Shown in pieces: positions 46,270-59,100 of a stretch of 64,000 nucleotides of DNA; position 1 is the first letter of the stretch; the number at the start of each line of letters is the position of its first letter. Below the pieces are notes generated by a model, which saw only the letters and a list, made by a program, of their open reading frames with translations, had not been told where the DNA came from and made no database searches. Position numbers and translations under genes: made by a program. Source of the DNA: Armigeres subalbatus (Eukaryota; Arthropoda; Insecta; Diptera; Culicidae); assembly GCF_024139115.2 (NCBI RefSeq), contig NC_085141.1:73263481-73327480 (forward strand), given 5' to 3'.

Positions 46270-47059
46270 TGTCACGACCCCTCGGTCGGCGCGTCGCTTC
46301 ATCTGGGATTGACAACGGAACGTCAAGCGTGAAACGTCAAACACCGGGCTCTCGGATGGGATGACGGAACCACTTTTCGCTGACAATAGTTTGGATGATA
46401 AACAGAGGAATTGGTATGCTGAAAACTATGAAATGTGCCTGCAAACGAATGTGTAAAACTTAAAATTCAGTTTAAAACTAGTTTTTCTTTTCTTTATTTA
46501 AATAGTGTATAAGTAAATTATAATTCTCCTTGCTATTCTAATATTAGGTAGGGCGAAGTGTATTACGAATATTGAATATGTGCCTAAATTACCTAAATAT
46601 TTTTCCAATTCGTAGAAATTAACCTAAACTATACCTATACTTACACTATACTTCTCAAATCGTATAAGAGTTCGATATTAGGATCCACGGTGAGCCGAAT
46701 TGATCATGCGTTAAATAACTAAATTAATTAATGTATTCGGTTGATAACTGAATTCGTTTTGTAGGATTTAAGCTAGTGAGCAGTGAGCACTGCTGATATT
46801 TGTAGCCTGAAGCGAGGGTGAATATTAGAACAAACCACGAAGGTGAAACATTAACTATATGAAGTGTTCTTACAGGAGTAATATTTCAACCAGAGTAGGA
46901 GTTGGGGAATAGCATAGGAAAGAGTAAGAACCCTAAACGTAAGTTTCTTTGACAAAACTATACCGTATACTTCTGAATGAGCCATTGTTATCCTTGCAGA
47001 AAGTTTTAATATACGTTGTATTAAAACCTGAATTTTATTTCGTTGGCCGTACGCCAACA
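46270..47059 (+). repeat. 5' LTR of the BEL/Pao element
   Basis: 790 bp, begins TGTCACGACCCCTCGGTCGG and ends CCGTACGCCAACA. It differs from the 3' LTR at roughly two dozen positions including small indels, i.e. about 97% identity by eye. Confidence 0.92.
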
Positions 47060-47099
47060 TCTTAAAAACTTTGTTTATACGGACGCCAGATTCCGGTGA

Positions 47100-49240
47100 A
47101 CATGTGTCCAACAACTCTCACGAACGCGAGGATCATCCAGGAGCTCAAGGCATCGCAAGTTCCACACCAACGAAACTTATGTAAAGTCTGTAGTGCAGAC
47201 GACGGCCACCAATGGCAATGCAATTTTGCAAAATTGGTACCACCCCGCTTGCGTTGAATCCTCGGACAACGAAACGCTAGATTCGTGTGTCCATCATGCC
47301 AGCCACTAACTGGGCTCTTAAAAAGACGTACGCCCCGCTACTGTGGTTCCTGTAAGTACAGTTCTCTGAGTATGTAAACATGTCATGGTCACAAATCTCT
47401 CCCGTCACAACCGCTTCAACGCCGATGTATATACCAACAAGCACAGTTACATATCCGTATGCCATGATGCCTAGACCTCCGATTGCACCATCGGTTCCAT
47501 ATGTTACGCCAGCTCATTCGAGTCATCTGGCGGTCTCGAGCGCATTCCCAACGTTGTCCAATCTCGCTCAGGCTCTACCACCGATTCGTCATCCCCCGTT
47601 GAGTCAACCTACCTTTGTACAGCAAGGTGTATTACCAGCTGCTGTCGCATCCATTGCCGGGTCATCGATAGCACAACCTCTACCGTCTCATTGTGATCCT
47701 CCTCCGCTACCGTCTGTAAATCAACCACATTCGACTCCGCAAACTGCTGTTACTGGGGAAGCAAATATAGCACCATCGTTGCCGCGTCCGACTAATCCTC
47801 TGAACACCAAGTCTCAAGGTTCAGTGGACAACAGGAGTCGGCTTTCAAAGGGGGCTAGTTCCAGATCCCTCAACCAGGCAAAAAACGGATACAGTTAGAA
47901 CTACAACAGTTGGATGAAGAACGAAACTACAGGAAAAGGAGGAAGCAAATAAACGAGAATATCTGCAAAAAGATTCGAGTTATTGAAAGAGTTTGCCAGC
48001 GAAACATCGTCGACTACCGAGCACGACGTCGAAGAAGAAACGTCGAACGAAAGGTCAGTAATTGGTTGCAACGCGAAAATCTGATGATCCAAGAAGTACC
48101 AGCAAAATCTACTACATCTTGCCCAATGGACTCTGCTATTTTACGACGAGCCCCAACTGTACCATTAAATGCTGCCGATTTCACCGTGTCCCGTGATATT
48201 CGCAGACCGTTCACAGGACAACAGAGCGTTGACGAGAATAGTCGAGCACCTAGAAGTGCATCAGATTCGCTCATTCTACTGTACACGATTTTGACCCAGT
48301 TCGACGATCCACGCCAAGGCGGCTTCAGATTCATTCCGAGCCTGAATACAATCTTTTCACAAAGCCACGTAGCCGCACGTCAAGCTGTCTCTCGCGAACT
48401 ACCAGTCTTCAGCGGTTCCCCAGAAGAGTGGCCGCTATTTTACTCCACGTTCAACTCAACAACTGAACTCTGCGGTTTCATTTGCGACGAAAATCTATTA
48501 CGCCTTCAAAAGTGCCTTAGAGGGAAAGCATTTGAGGCAGTGAAATGCAGGCTTATGCATCCTTCCAATGTGCCTGGAATCCTTTCTACGTTGAAAATGC
48601 TATATGGTAATCCTGAAGTAATAGTGCACAACCTGATAGCGAAGATTAGTGCCGCTCCTGCTCCGAAGGTGGATAGGCTGGATACGATCATCGAGTTTGC
48701 ATTGACAGTGCAAAATCTTTGCGCAACAATCGATGCTTGCGAATTGGAAGAGTATTCGTATAACATGGTTCTTCTCAGAGAGCTGGTAGATAAACTTCCG
48801 CCTCCAATAAAGATTGATTGGGCCAAGCATCGTCGTTCTATTCAGGTAGTGCACCTATCTGTGTTCGCTGATTGGCTATACGATCTTGCAGAAACTGTTT
48901 GCCCTATTGCATCGCTGCAGAGCACCCGCTCCGGCAAAAATGGATCTGCGTTTCTAAATGCATAGTGAGGAACAGAATACAACACTCTCTCCAACTCGAA
49001 ACTACTGCTACTCAAGAAGGTCCGACTGTGAAACTGTGCCTCGTATGTGGAGGCTGTTGTACTGAACTCGTTAAATGTCATGATTCTTGATTGCACATAC
49101 ACCCAGGTGGACCATTATTAAAGAAAATGGAATATGCAGGAAGTGTTTGAAGGGACACAAAGGAGCATGTAAATTCCAAAAAATATGCGGACAAAACGGT
49201 TGTACATTCAAACATCACCCTCTGCTTCACAATACTAGCG
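47100..49240 (+). pseudogene. BEL/Pao gag, frameshifted
   Basis: Structural protein of the element. A short Cys-rich start (CKVCSADDGHQWQC near 47190) and a Pro/Ser/Thr-rich segment (47380-47898) are followed after a frameshift by a basic coiled region (47910-48060). Next comes the conserved gag core to 48965 (LPVFSGSPEEWPLFYSTFNS, LLRLQKCLRGKAFEAV, LSTLKMLYGNPEVI), a DUF1759-like block usual in BEL/Pao. Zinc knuckles follow in shifted frames near 49035-49235 (CRKCLKGHKGACKF, then CGQNGCTFKHHPLLH). A stop at 48965 and frame breaks before and after show that it is dead. Confidence 0.83.
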
Positions 49241-49399
49241 TGTCGTGACAGTCAACAAGGATCCGAATCTTAGAGAAAACACCACTTGAACCCTCCAGCA
49301 ACTGGTAGGAAACCCAACGACCGTGAATGTAATGCTCATCATAAATCCGTTTCTAGAACGTTATTCCGCGTTGTACCAGTCATGTTGTACGGTCGTGAT

Positions 49400-52300
49400 A
49401 AAGTACTTAAACCCATGCCTTTCTAGACGATGGATCAGCATTTACTCTAATGGATGAGAAATTGGCCACAGAGCTCAACTTGGATGGTGAAATCGAGCCC
49501 ATTTGTTTGAGATGGACGGAGATAACCAAAGATATGAGAACAAATCAAGAAGGGTGCAGCTAGGAATTTCGGGAGCTGTTGAAACCTCAAAAGGTATCAT
49601 TTGAGAGAAGTACACACTGTTCCGAATCTTGGACTTTCCACCAAACCCTTTGTATGGAAGAGCTAGTTCGTCAATATAGTCACCCCAGAGGAGTTCCAGC
49701 GCAGTCATAGCAACAACGTTCAACCTCGACTACTAATCGGAAGCAATAACGCTAATCTCGGCTATGCACAGAAAGGTCGGGAAGGAAAATGTTCGGAGCC
49801 GGTCGCTACAAAAACCCGCCTTGGTTGATTATCCATGGTGGCTCGGATGGTGGTGAATTTAGCGGACACCACAACTGGAACGCGCACACTTGTTGCAAAA
49901 AATAACGACGACGAACTGCAGCGAGCTATGCTGGAATATTTCTCATTCGAAAATATAGGAATCTTCTAAGCCAAGTCATCTCGTCTTGTCAACCGAGGAT
50001 CAACGAGCATATGCAATTTTGCGAACAATGACGCGATCTTCAAGCGGTCGTTTTGTAACTCGTCTTTTGTGGAAGTTTGATGAATTCCGGCTTCCAAACA
50101 GCAAGCCATTAGCTCCAACGTTTTCGGTGTTTGAAGCTAGAATGAAACGAGAACCTGAGCTAGCAGTGATTTTACAGGCAAAAATCAAGGACTATGTCAA
50201 GAATGGTTATATTCGTAAACTTAGTTCGGCCGAAATAAAACAACCGAAACTGAGTGTGGTATTCCCAATATTCCCTGTTTGTAACCCAAATAAACCCGGG
50301 AAGATAAGGATTGTGTGATGCAGCTGCTAAAACTCAAGGTGTATCCCTTAACGCTATGCTCCTTAAAGGGCCAGACCAGTTAACATCCCTAAACTCTGTG
50401 CTAAACAAACATTCCGTGAAAGAAAGGTGGCCATTTGCGGAGACATCCGTGTAATGTTTCACCATACACTCATTACTGCAGAAGACCAGGACTTTCTTTG
50501 GTAAGAGTGACCAACCGATACGGAGCCCAGTACATATGTCATGCAGGTTATGACGTTTGGCATCTTGTTCGCCAAGTTGTGCACAGTATGCAAAAATTTG
50601 AACGCAAAGGAGCACGAAGGACAGTTTGCTGCGGCAGCTGAAGGATTACGAAGAAGCATTATGTGGACGATATGCTACCAGCGTTGAAACGGAAGATGAA
50701 GGATCAAACTAGCATTAGATGTGAGGTACGTGCACGGTGCACGCTCAAGCTGGCTACGAGATGCGAAATTGGCTTTCTAACTCTCCAATTGTTCTCAAAG
50801 CATTTGGCGTAGATAGCACAAGCGAGATGAGTCTCAATATTACCTCCGAAGTAGCAACCGAAAAATCCTGGGTATGTGGTGTACAACAACCGATACGTTT
50901 ACTTATAAGCTTTCTCCGAAACACGATCGTATGTTACTAGCTGGAATGCGGAAACCAACAAAACGGGAGATGTTACGCACGTTAATGGCAATTTCGATCC
51001 ATTAGGACTGATTTCCAACCTTCTCATTCTGTTGAAAATTCTTCTGCAGGAGATCTGGCGTTCAGGAATGTTGGGATGAAGAAATTCCAGATACACTCAA
51101 CGATAAGTGGGAGCACTGGTTACTGATTCTTCCCAGGTACAGTCTATTAGAATCCTACGATGTTATCGCATCACAACAAGCTTAGGAGACAGCACAAAAG
51201 TTCAATTACACACGTTTGTAGATGCCAGCGAGTATGGTTACGCTGCTGCCGTCTACCTTCGTTTCGAAGAGAATGGCTATGTGGAATGTTCAATCGTCTC
51301 AGCAAAAGCAAAAGTAGCACCGCTGAGGTTCATCTCTATTCCCAGGTTAGAATTGCAGGCTGCAGTTATAGGTGCCAGACTGGCGGAAGCAATAGTACAC
51401 TCTCTTTCGCTCAACATAGAAGAACGAATCTACTGGACGGACTCCCGAGATGTTCTGTGTTGGATTCGATCGGATCACGACGTTACTCACAATTCGTTGC
51501 ATTTCGGGTTGAAGCGAACTATTGGAAACAACTACGGTTTCTGAGCTGGCGGTGGGTTGGAACGAAAGACAATGTTGCTGACGATGCGACCAAATGGAAC
51601 CGAAAGCCTGATCTCGAAAGCAACAGCAGATGGATTAGAGGACCAGATTTTCTTTGGAAAGACCCTGAAAGTTGGCCGGAAAGAATCGTTTCACAACAAT
51701 AGCACGAAAGAGGAATGAGAGCCCATCTTAACTATCAGCAGCCAACAATAACTCAAGTAATTGATTTGAATTATTACGGAACGTGGAGAAAACTTCTTCG
51801 CGTCACAAAGGATGGTATTTCGTTACATAAGTAATCTTCGAAACTGTCGCACAGCAGACACGAAACAACAATCCGCTATCCATGGCAGAACTACAAAGAG
51901 CATCAGTTTATCTCTACAAACAGGTGCAAATCGAGGCATATTCTGAGGAGATCGCGATTCTGCAAGCGGTAAACGAGAAATAGCGAAAGCTAGTCCTATA
52001 TTCAACTTCACACCATTCTTGGACGAGCTTAGAGTATTACGAATGCAAGGAGAATTGGCAACTGTGAATATGCTTCAATGGATACAAAAATCCTATCGTT
52101 CTGCCGAAGGATCACCACGTTACAAGACTTACCATTGTACTAGACTACCACGTCAAGTATCATCATTGCAATAATGAAACGGTGGTCAACGAGATACGTC
52201 AATTCTATCACATTCCAAAAATAAGAGTTCTGTGCAAAAGTGTAAGAGCAAGCTGTCAACAGTGTAAAACCAACGAGCAGTACCAAACCCTCCGTTGATG

Positions 52301-53230
52301 GGCAATCTTCCAGCAGCGAGACTTGCGGCTTTCGCCAGACCATTTTCGTATGTCGGGGTTGACTATTTGGCCCGATTTCTGTGGCAGTTGGACGAAGACT
52401 CGAGAAGCGATGGGGGTACTGATAACATGTCTAATCAATACGAGCTATTCATGGAAATTGCGCATTCTCTAAATGCCGACTCGTATCATGGCTCTGAGGA
52501 ACTTTATGGCTAGGCGAGGTGTACCAATACGTATTTTCAGCGATAGAGGCACGAATTTCGTAGCAGGTAGTAAAGAACTCGAAGCAGCATTGAAAAACAT
52601 GGACCAAGACCAGGTGATACGGGAGATTGTAAGCCCTCACACTGATTGAGAATTTATTCCCCCTGCCTCTCCACACATGGGTGGGTGTTGGGAGCGATTA
52701 GTGCGGTCCGTCAAAGTCAACCTGCAGAAGATGAAACCCCGACGTAACCCGACAGATGAATCACTGCGCAACATACTAATCGAAATTGAACATACTGTCA
52801 ATTCGCGTCCTCTGACGTTTGTTCTTGCCGAGGACTTCGATGCTCCTGTTCTCACTCCAAATCATTTTCTCATGGGAATGTCAAATGGACTGAAACCTGC
52901 AACACCTCTCGGCGATAGCTGCAGTGTACTAAGACGAGCATGGCGTACTTCTCAAGCGGAGGCAAACCTTTTCTGGCGAAGATGGATACGCATACCTTCC
53001 GGAACCAACTAAGCGCTCAAAGTGGTTCGGTAAGGTCAAACCGATAGGTGTGAACGACGTAGTCGTAATAGTAGACGCCGGCCTACCCAGAAACTGTTGG
53101 CCTATGGGGCGTGTTATTTCGGTGAAAGACAGCAAAGATGGCCAGGTAAGATCGGCAACCGTGCAGACCCGAACGGGAATCTATGAACGACCAGCCACAA
53201 AGATAGCTGTACTTGATGTTCGACGCGATG
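49400..53230 (+). pseudogene. BEL/Pao pol (protease, RT, RNase H, integrase), broken
   Basis: Protease trace LDDGSAFTLMDEKLATELNL near 49425. Reverse transcriptase from about 50030 (WKFDEFRLPNSKPLA, VFPIFPVCNPNKPGK, then a frame break at 50316), with YVDD encoded at 50660-50671. RNase H near 51208-51520 (LHTFVDASEYGYAAAVYLR, YWTDSRDVLCWI) and VGTKDNVADDATKW. Integrase: HHCC zinc region 52140-52280 (KYHHCNNET, CQQC), then core acidic residues in YVGVDY (52361-52363), SDRGTNF (52542-52544) and GGCWERL (52692-52694). At least six frame or stop lesions are visible. Confidence 0.83.
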
Positions 53231-53268
53231 GATCAGTAAGCCAGGACATAGGCGTACGTGGGGGGGAG

Positions 53269-54063
53269 TGTCACGACCCCTCGGTCGGCGCGTCGCTTCA
53301 TCTGGGATTGACAACGGAACGTCAAGCGTGAAACGTCAAACACCGGGCTCTCGGATGGGATGACGGAACCACTTTTCGCTGACAATAGTTTGGATGATAA
53401 ACAGAGGAATTGGTATGCTGAAAACTATGAAATGTGCCTGCAAACGAATGTGTAAAACTTAAAATTCAGTTTAAAACTAGTTTTTCTTTTTTCTTTATTT
53501 AAATAGTGTATAAGTAAATTATAATTCTCCTTGCTATTCTAATATTAGGGTAGGGCGAAGTGTATTATGAATATTGAATGTGCCTAAATTACCTAAATAT
53601 TTTTCCATTCGTAGAAATTAACCTAAACTATACCTATACTTACACTATACTGCTCAAATCGGATAAGAGTTAGATATTAGGATTCACGGTGAGCCGAATT
53701 GATCATGCGTTAAATAACTAAAATAATTAATGTATTCGGTTGATAGCTGAATTCGTTTTGTAGATTTGCTTAGTGAGCAGTGAGCACTGCTGATATTCGT
53801 AGCCTGAAGCGACGGTGAAGATTAGAACAAACCACGAAGGAGAAACATTAACTATATGAAGTGTTCTTACAGGAGTAATATTTCAACCAGAGTAGGAGTT
53901 GGGGAATAGCATAGGAAAGAGTAAGAACCCTAAACGTAAGTTTCTTTGACAAAACTATACTGCATACTTCTGAATGAGCCATTGTTATCCTTTGCAGAAA
54001 GTTTTTAATATACGTTGTATTAAAAACCTGGAATTCTTATTCTTCGTTGGCCGTACGCCAACA
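53269..54063 (+). repeat. 3' LTR of the BEL/Pao element
   Basis: 795 bp, same ends as the 5' LTR, preceded by the polypurine tract (53260-53268) and followed by CCATC. Confidence 0.92.
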
Positions 54064-54068
54064 CCATC

Positions 54069-54330
54069 TATGGTGGGGTGCATATGGCGGGCGGTACGTG
54101 GAGGAGGCGAATGAATCACGAGTTGCATCAGCTGTTGGGTGAACCATCCATCGTTCACAACGCGAAAATCGGATGACTGCGGTGGGCCGGGCACGTAGCC
54201 AGAATGTTGGACAGTAACCCGGTGAAAATAAAGATGACTTGCGTGGTTGACGACGTGTTGCCATGGACCGAGCCGAATGGAGAAGACTCTTATATAACGC
54301 ACAGGCCATTTCGGCCTTAGTCTGAATCAA
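54069..54330 (+). pseudogene. RTE-like LINE fragment, 3' portion of the split copy
   Basis: Continues 45121-46269 after the BEL/Pao insertion, starting TATGGTGGGGTGCATATGGC and ending CACAGGCCATTTCGGCCTTA plus GTCTG. It has a further deletion after GTGAAAATA relative to the 22720 copy. Confidence 0.85.
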
Positions 54331-55208
54331 TGAAATGAATCTTCAAAGCAGGCTCTCTTACTACATTTGATTTGATAAACTCCGTTTACCTTTGCTATAA
54401 CAAAACCCTCATCATCAGGAGATGACGCTATCTCCTGGATGGGGTACCTCCCGCAAGTCCAGGTGATCACTATTCCGGACTTGTCCGCAACCCAACTGCT
54501 ATGTTCAGCAGATATGCGGTACGGGTCGGACAGCAAGGCAACATCAGACTTATTCTCGTGTACCGACTGTTGTAGCAGCACTTGTGCTGCTTCGCAGTGG
54601 TTGAGATTTAGCTGAGCTACTTGCATGACCGAGCTCGTCTGGAGGCCGGACAGGCCTGCCCACCGAATGGGTGTTTGTTATCTGTGCCAGGACTACAGAT
54701 CAAACACCTCGGTGTGGCCTGGCAGGTGTTAGCCTTGTGACCTTCGGTCCAAACCTCCAGCAAAGCCGACTCCGATCAGGACCTTTACAGTCATATGACT
54801 TATGTCCGTAATCGAAGCACTTGAAGCAGGTCTGAGGTTGTTGGTTTGCGTTCACCGAGCAATCCGACCAACCCACCTTTAGCTTGGCCTCATCCAGTAC
54901 CTTCTTGGCATCAGCCATAGGGGTAAACTGCGTTCCAGCATAACCTTTCCGCAACCGAATCGTGGTATCCTAGATTTCAACGCCACACTGATCTCTCAGT
55001 GCAGCTACCAGATCACCGGCTTCGGTAATTTCGTCCAGGCCTCGGCATTAGATTACCTCTACTGGGCATAGGGCTCTCACCTGAACCACATCACCCAGCA
55101 CCTCTTCTGCCAACTTTTTATACGCGGAACTCTTCCGCGCAGCATCCCGCTTCCGGACAAGGATCATCTCGCCCTTCGCGGATACAATCCCTAGGCCAGT
55201 GAGCTTTT
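54331..55208 (-). pseudogene. R1-clade LINE: gag C-terminus and endonuclease N-terminus
   Basis: Minus strand. The gag C-terminal half runs from 55204 (LTGLGIVSAKGEMILVRKRD) to the CCHC region CFKCFDYGHKSYDC...RLCWRFG (about 54750-54840). The endonuclease starts at 54626 (MQVAQLNLNHCEAAQVLL, DVALLSDPYRI, GFVIAKVNGVY) and is cut off near 54370. NLNHCEAAQ is characteristic of R1-clade endonucleases. Stops lie in gag near 54970 and 55040. The N-terminal part of gag continues at 63411-64000, beyond two inserted repeats. Confidence 0.8.
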
Positions 55209-55476
55209 GACGTAGGACTTACGTCTCTCTTTACTATACCGGGTGTCATTTCGAAATATTCAAATCGACCGCGTTACGCTGTGTTGAAAGATTTTAAACG
55301 TTAATAGCGTTCGTCTCAGTGGACAAATTTCTGCGGTAAGCCCCTCAATCGACAGATTTCAAGTATGCCTTTCATGTCCATGCTTGATAAGACCCGAAAA
55401 CTTGTTTCAATAGGCCCAAAACTGTTTTCAAAGCAAAATATTGAATTCACGAGAACCTATAAATATGAGTACCGCA

Positions 55477-55692
55477 CGGTATACACAATCAAGGTAGGCT
55501 CGTTAAGAAAATGACAGTTCAAAAGTGACGTGATTGCTATCGCAGTATGAACGAGTGCAAAGGAAGGCCAAACTAAAACGTAGAGCGTTGGCTTGCTTCG
55601 TCCCGAACAGCGATAGCAGTGACGTCAACTGTTTACTTTAAAAATTGATGTTTACATACGCGTAGATAGTGCCTTGTTTTTGTATGCCGTGT
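55477..55692. mobile_element. 216-bp insertion with 10-bp TSD in copy A
   Basis: Flanked by exact GAGTACCGCA at 55467-55476 and 55693-55702. Copy B has a single GGGTACCGCA at the matching place (62060), an empty site. The ends are imperfectly inverted (CGGTATACACAATCAAGG and CGGCATACAAAAACAAGG). TSD length suits a Mutator-like MITE. Confidence 0.75.
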
Positions 55693-55729
55693 GAGTACCG
55701 CATCATTCTTGCATCATTCCATTGCCACG

Positions 55730-55815
55730 CTCTGATTGGTGCAGACGTCAGCGAATGAGCTCTCGCTAGGTCAGGAAGGCATAAAAAAGCGCAGCACGAT
55801 TTTTTTCCTCTCAAT
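55730..55815 (+). promoter_or_regulatory. Core-promoter-like cassette, copy A
   Basis: Reverse CCAAT box GATTGG (55734-55739), CRE-like GACGTCA (55744-55750), TATA-like ATAAAAAAG (55781) and TCAATC initiator-like sequence about 30 bp downstream (55811). Another TATA-like CTATAAATA is at 55458. Spacing fits an RNA polymerase II core promoter; no gene follows. Confidence 0.35.
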
Positions 55816-56128
55816 CTGACCCTGAGATCTGACAAGAACAGGCAAAGCAACCACAGCATCGCCAGAACTTTTGAAGTGTTGCTCCATCGTCTCAGCTACG
55901 CAATCGCAAACTTAAGCTTTCTCAAGAGCAAGGCAGAATCGTCAGCATCATCGGCATTTTCGGTCCGGCATTGTCGAGGCCACCGCACAAAGGAGAAGCC
56001 TACCGGACAGTAAGCGCGGCTCGGCGGTGTGACGATAGACTGTCAATGACAACACTGAACAAGATGAGCGATTCCAAGCAACAGCATCAAAATTTAAGAA
56101 AATTTTTAATTCATGATTTTCTATTGAG

Positions 56129-59100
56129 TTGAAACTTTGCACAGTTTTTCAATTTCATCTAAATCGTCATTTTTCGATATCAAATCTTCATATTGAGTCA
56201 CGACTAACTTTTCAAAAGGGTGTATGTGAAAATGGTTCAAAAATATTTAAAAAGCTGCACAGCAAAAACGGAATGTTCGATTGTTATGATTTTTTCAGCA
56301 AAGTTAAACAACTAAATGGTGATTCTTAAGAAAATGTGCACAGTAAAAAAAAAAATTGTTTGCCTTTAAAAATATCATTTTTGTCACAAAAACTCAAATA
56401 TCTCAAAACCCTATCTTTTTTCGAACGTAATTTTTTTAGGGAAACGGTCCATTATATTAGCTATCTACCATAAAAATTTGGTGATGGTAAACTAATAAAC
56501 AAAAAAGTTATGACATTTCAAACATTTCACAATTTTCACATTTAGTAAACAAAAAAAAATTTCCGTGTATTTTTTTTTTTCAAGAATCGCAGTTTGATGC
56601 TGATTTTATTGTTAAGGGCCTTGCGTGAGTTAAACAAGTTGTTTGTATGATATTCCATATTTATGTATTCATCGATATTATGTATATTATATGTATAAAT
56701 ATTATATGTATAAATAAATAAAAATGAATTAATATTATCCTAAGTATTAAATTAAATGTGGCAATTACACAATGTTGTTATAGAAACTCTAAGAGTTTTG
56801 GGTTTGAATTTTGGTATGGGTTATGATATCATGAAAACAGTTTATTAATACTTATTTTTTATTTATTTTAATTCAAATTTTTTAAAATATCGAATTCTTT
56901 TGAATTATTATCAGCACAGTTTGAGTATAGTTTTGCTTTAATTTTATTTTCCGACAATGGAATGAAACAGTGAAATTTTTGGGTTCCTTGAATCGTTTTC
57001 GCGTTATTAAATTGCTCGCTGAGCTCTGAAGCCTTTATTTCGTACTCTTCAGTAGTAGTAAAACAAAATGATAATTTGGTTAAATCTTTTTCTTTTCTAC
57101 GATTTGCCCAATCAAAAAGTTCTTTCGCAGTTTTAATTGGATGCTCACGTTCTTTGGCTAAACTTGCTCTTGTGGCCATGCGCTGTATTGTTCCTCCAAT
57201 AGCATCACAAGGACCTTTGCCATGTGATGTAGCAAAAAAATTCCACACTGCATCACGTCCGAACTTTGAGTTAAATTGACAAAGGCTCGCAAAAGGCTTA
57301 CGATTGTTGTACCTCGACGCTGCTCCATCAGACATGAAATATATCTTTTGACTTCTTTATGCTTATCAACGCGTAAAAGTTAATCATTTTTCAATGAACA
57401 AGTCTACGGATACTGAATCGTGTCTTAAATCTTCGGAAATTATAATAAAACTTAAGTGTTCAATTTGCGTACTTCCATTAAAATAAATAACGAATGGATG
57501 AATTGTAGCTTGTTGTACGTTCCAGTGATGGGACTGCACTTCATCTTGCAATACAAAGCTGTAATTTTCAGAAAAATCACAAATGACTAAAAATTCACCA
57601 TTTTGTAATGTATTTTTCGTATTTTTAAAAAGCTGGATTGTTCTGTTTTAATGAAATCGTGAGGGATTAAACTTTCTAATTTCAAGCAAAAATATGACAC
57701 AAACTCATCTACAGGTTTTACAATAGTTTCTATGTCACACCTATCCGTGGTCACCCATTGCTCAAATGATAACTGATCAATATATTTTTCTTCAAACTCA
57801 GCGAATAAAGTATTTTTCAATGATGAAGAATCTGGACAATCCGAACAAGATCGTAGATAGCAATTTGATGTTGTATTTTCACACAAAAGACTACCAGTTA
57901 ACATTTTAATATCCTTTGTTAAATTGATTCTTTTCAAACTATGTAAAATAAGATTAATATTCTCATGGGTTGTGCACACACACATTATGTGTTCCTGAAT
58001 TGGAAAGAAGCTTACATTGCCTTGGCCGAAGGCTTGCAAATGAGGAAAAACCTATTTTAATATTATCGTGAATTTCCTTGAAGCGTGTGTACGCTTCTTT
58101 CAAAGTCGTCATCATTAATCGTTTTTGGATTGCTTGACGCTTTCCATCTTTTTTACTGATGCATAATCTTTTTGACCAGGCATAGCTCGACTTACTTCAT
58201 CATCTTCAAAATATTGAACTACTATTTCTTTTGTCTCATCTGTTAATGCAGTACTAGACCTAGTATTTTTGGTTGAAAGACAGTTATTCTTCAATTGTTT
58301 TGCCTCTTTTACTGTATTTCTATTGGTTTTGAACTCATCAATGGCATCCTGAATAGACCACGAACTTGGCAGCATCGACAAAATCAATAATTTTTCTTTC
58401 CTTGTCGTGGCTGCATTCGAGAACCTTTCCTTCATATTTATAATTACCTCATCGTAGTCTGTATTTTCCACATCATCAGGTCCTAATTTGAAGAGGTTTC
58501 TTCGTACAGCTTCGTTTATTTCACGGTATTTTTCTCCGGGTAATAAACGTAGTCCATCTTACTCCATTTAATCGGAGTCACTTTTATCCCAGCTATGCCC
58601 TCGTTAAAGCGTTCGATGTTGACCTTTTGGATACACTCATCTTCCGATTGATTTGTTGAAACAGATTTCGCTGATGGTACGGTGGCAAGGCTCTCAGCAC
58701 TTAATACTTCTGGTAATTCCTCAGTTGTTGTCGATACATCTGGCAATTCCTTAGTTGCTGTCGTTTTCGAACTTCCTGCGCTCTGCTCAACCGATGATAT
58801 ACAGATTGCTCTTTTGTCAACGTTTAGACGGCAGGACGTGCAAATGCGTAAATTTGTATTCAATGTGGACATTGGAGCATAACCAGTCGCTTTCAGTTTA
58901 TCTATGGTGCTTTCGGTGAGATTTCGTAACTCTTTTGAACACTTTTTTCCATCAAACGGCCTACAACAGTTGAGAAAGCGGCTACTCATGTTGTTCGTAA
59001 TATTTCAATAAACAAAATCACTTTTAAGTTTTTACTGACTAGTTTGGTGTCATTTGCTTGACTGAAGAAAAAATTACTATAAGATCTTTAACAACCTTAG

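Larger units (their letters stand above)
46270..54063 (+). mobile_element. BEL/Pao LTR retrotransposon, complete ends
   Basis: 7.79 kb element with TG...CA long terminal repeats (46270-47059 and 53269-54063) and the exact 5-bp TSD CCATC (46265-46269 and 54064-54068). A polypurine tract GGGGGGGAG directly precedes the 3' LTR. The gag-pol order (gag, protease, RT, RNase H, integrase) and gag type fit BEL/Pao. The coding region is broken by numerous frameshifts and stops. No primer-binding site could be matched to a tRNA. Confidence 0.92.

Noticed and set aside
47380..48965. Host Pro/Ser-rich regulatory protein
   Set aside because: The frame lies between two LTRs and continues into a BEL/Pao gag core and zinc knuckles.
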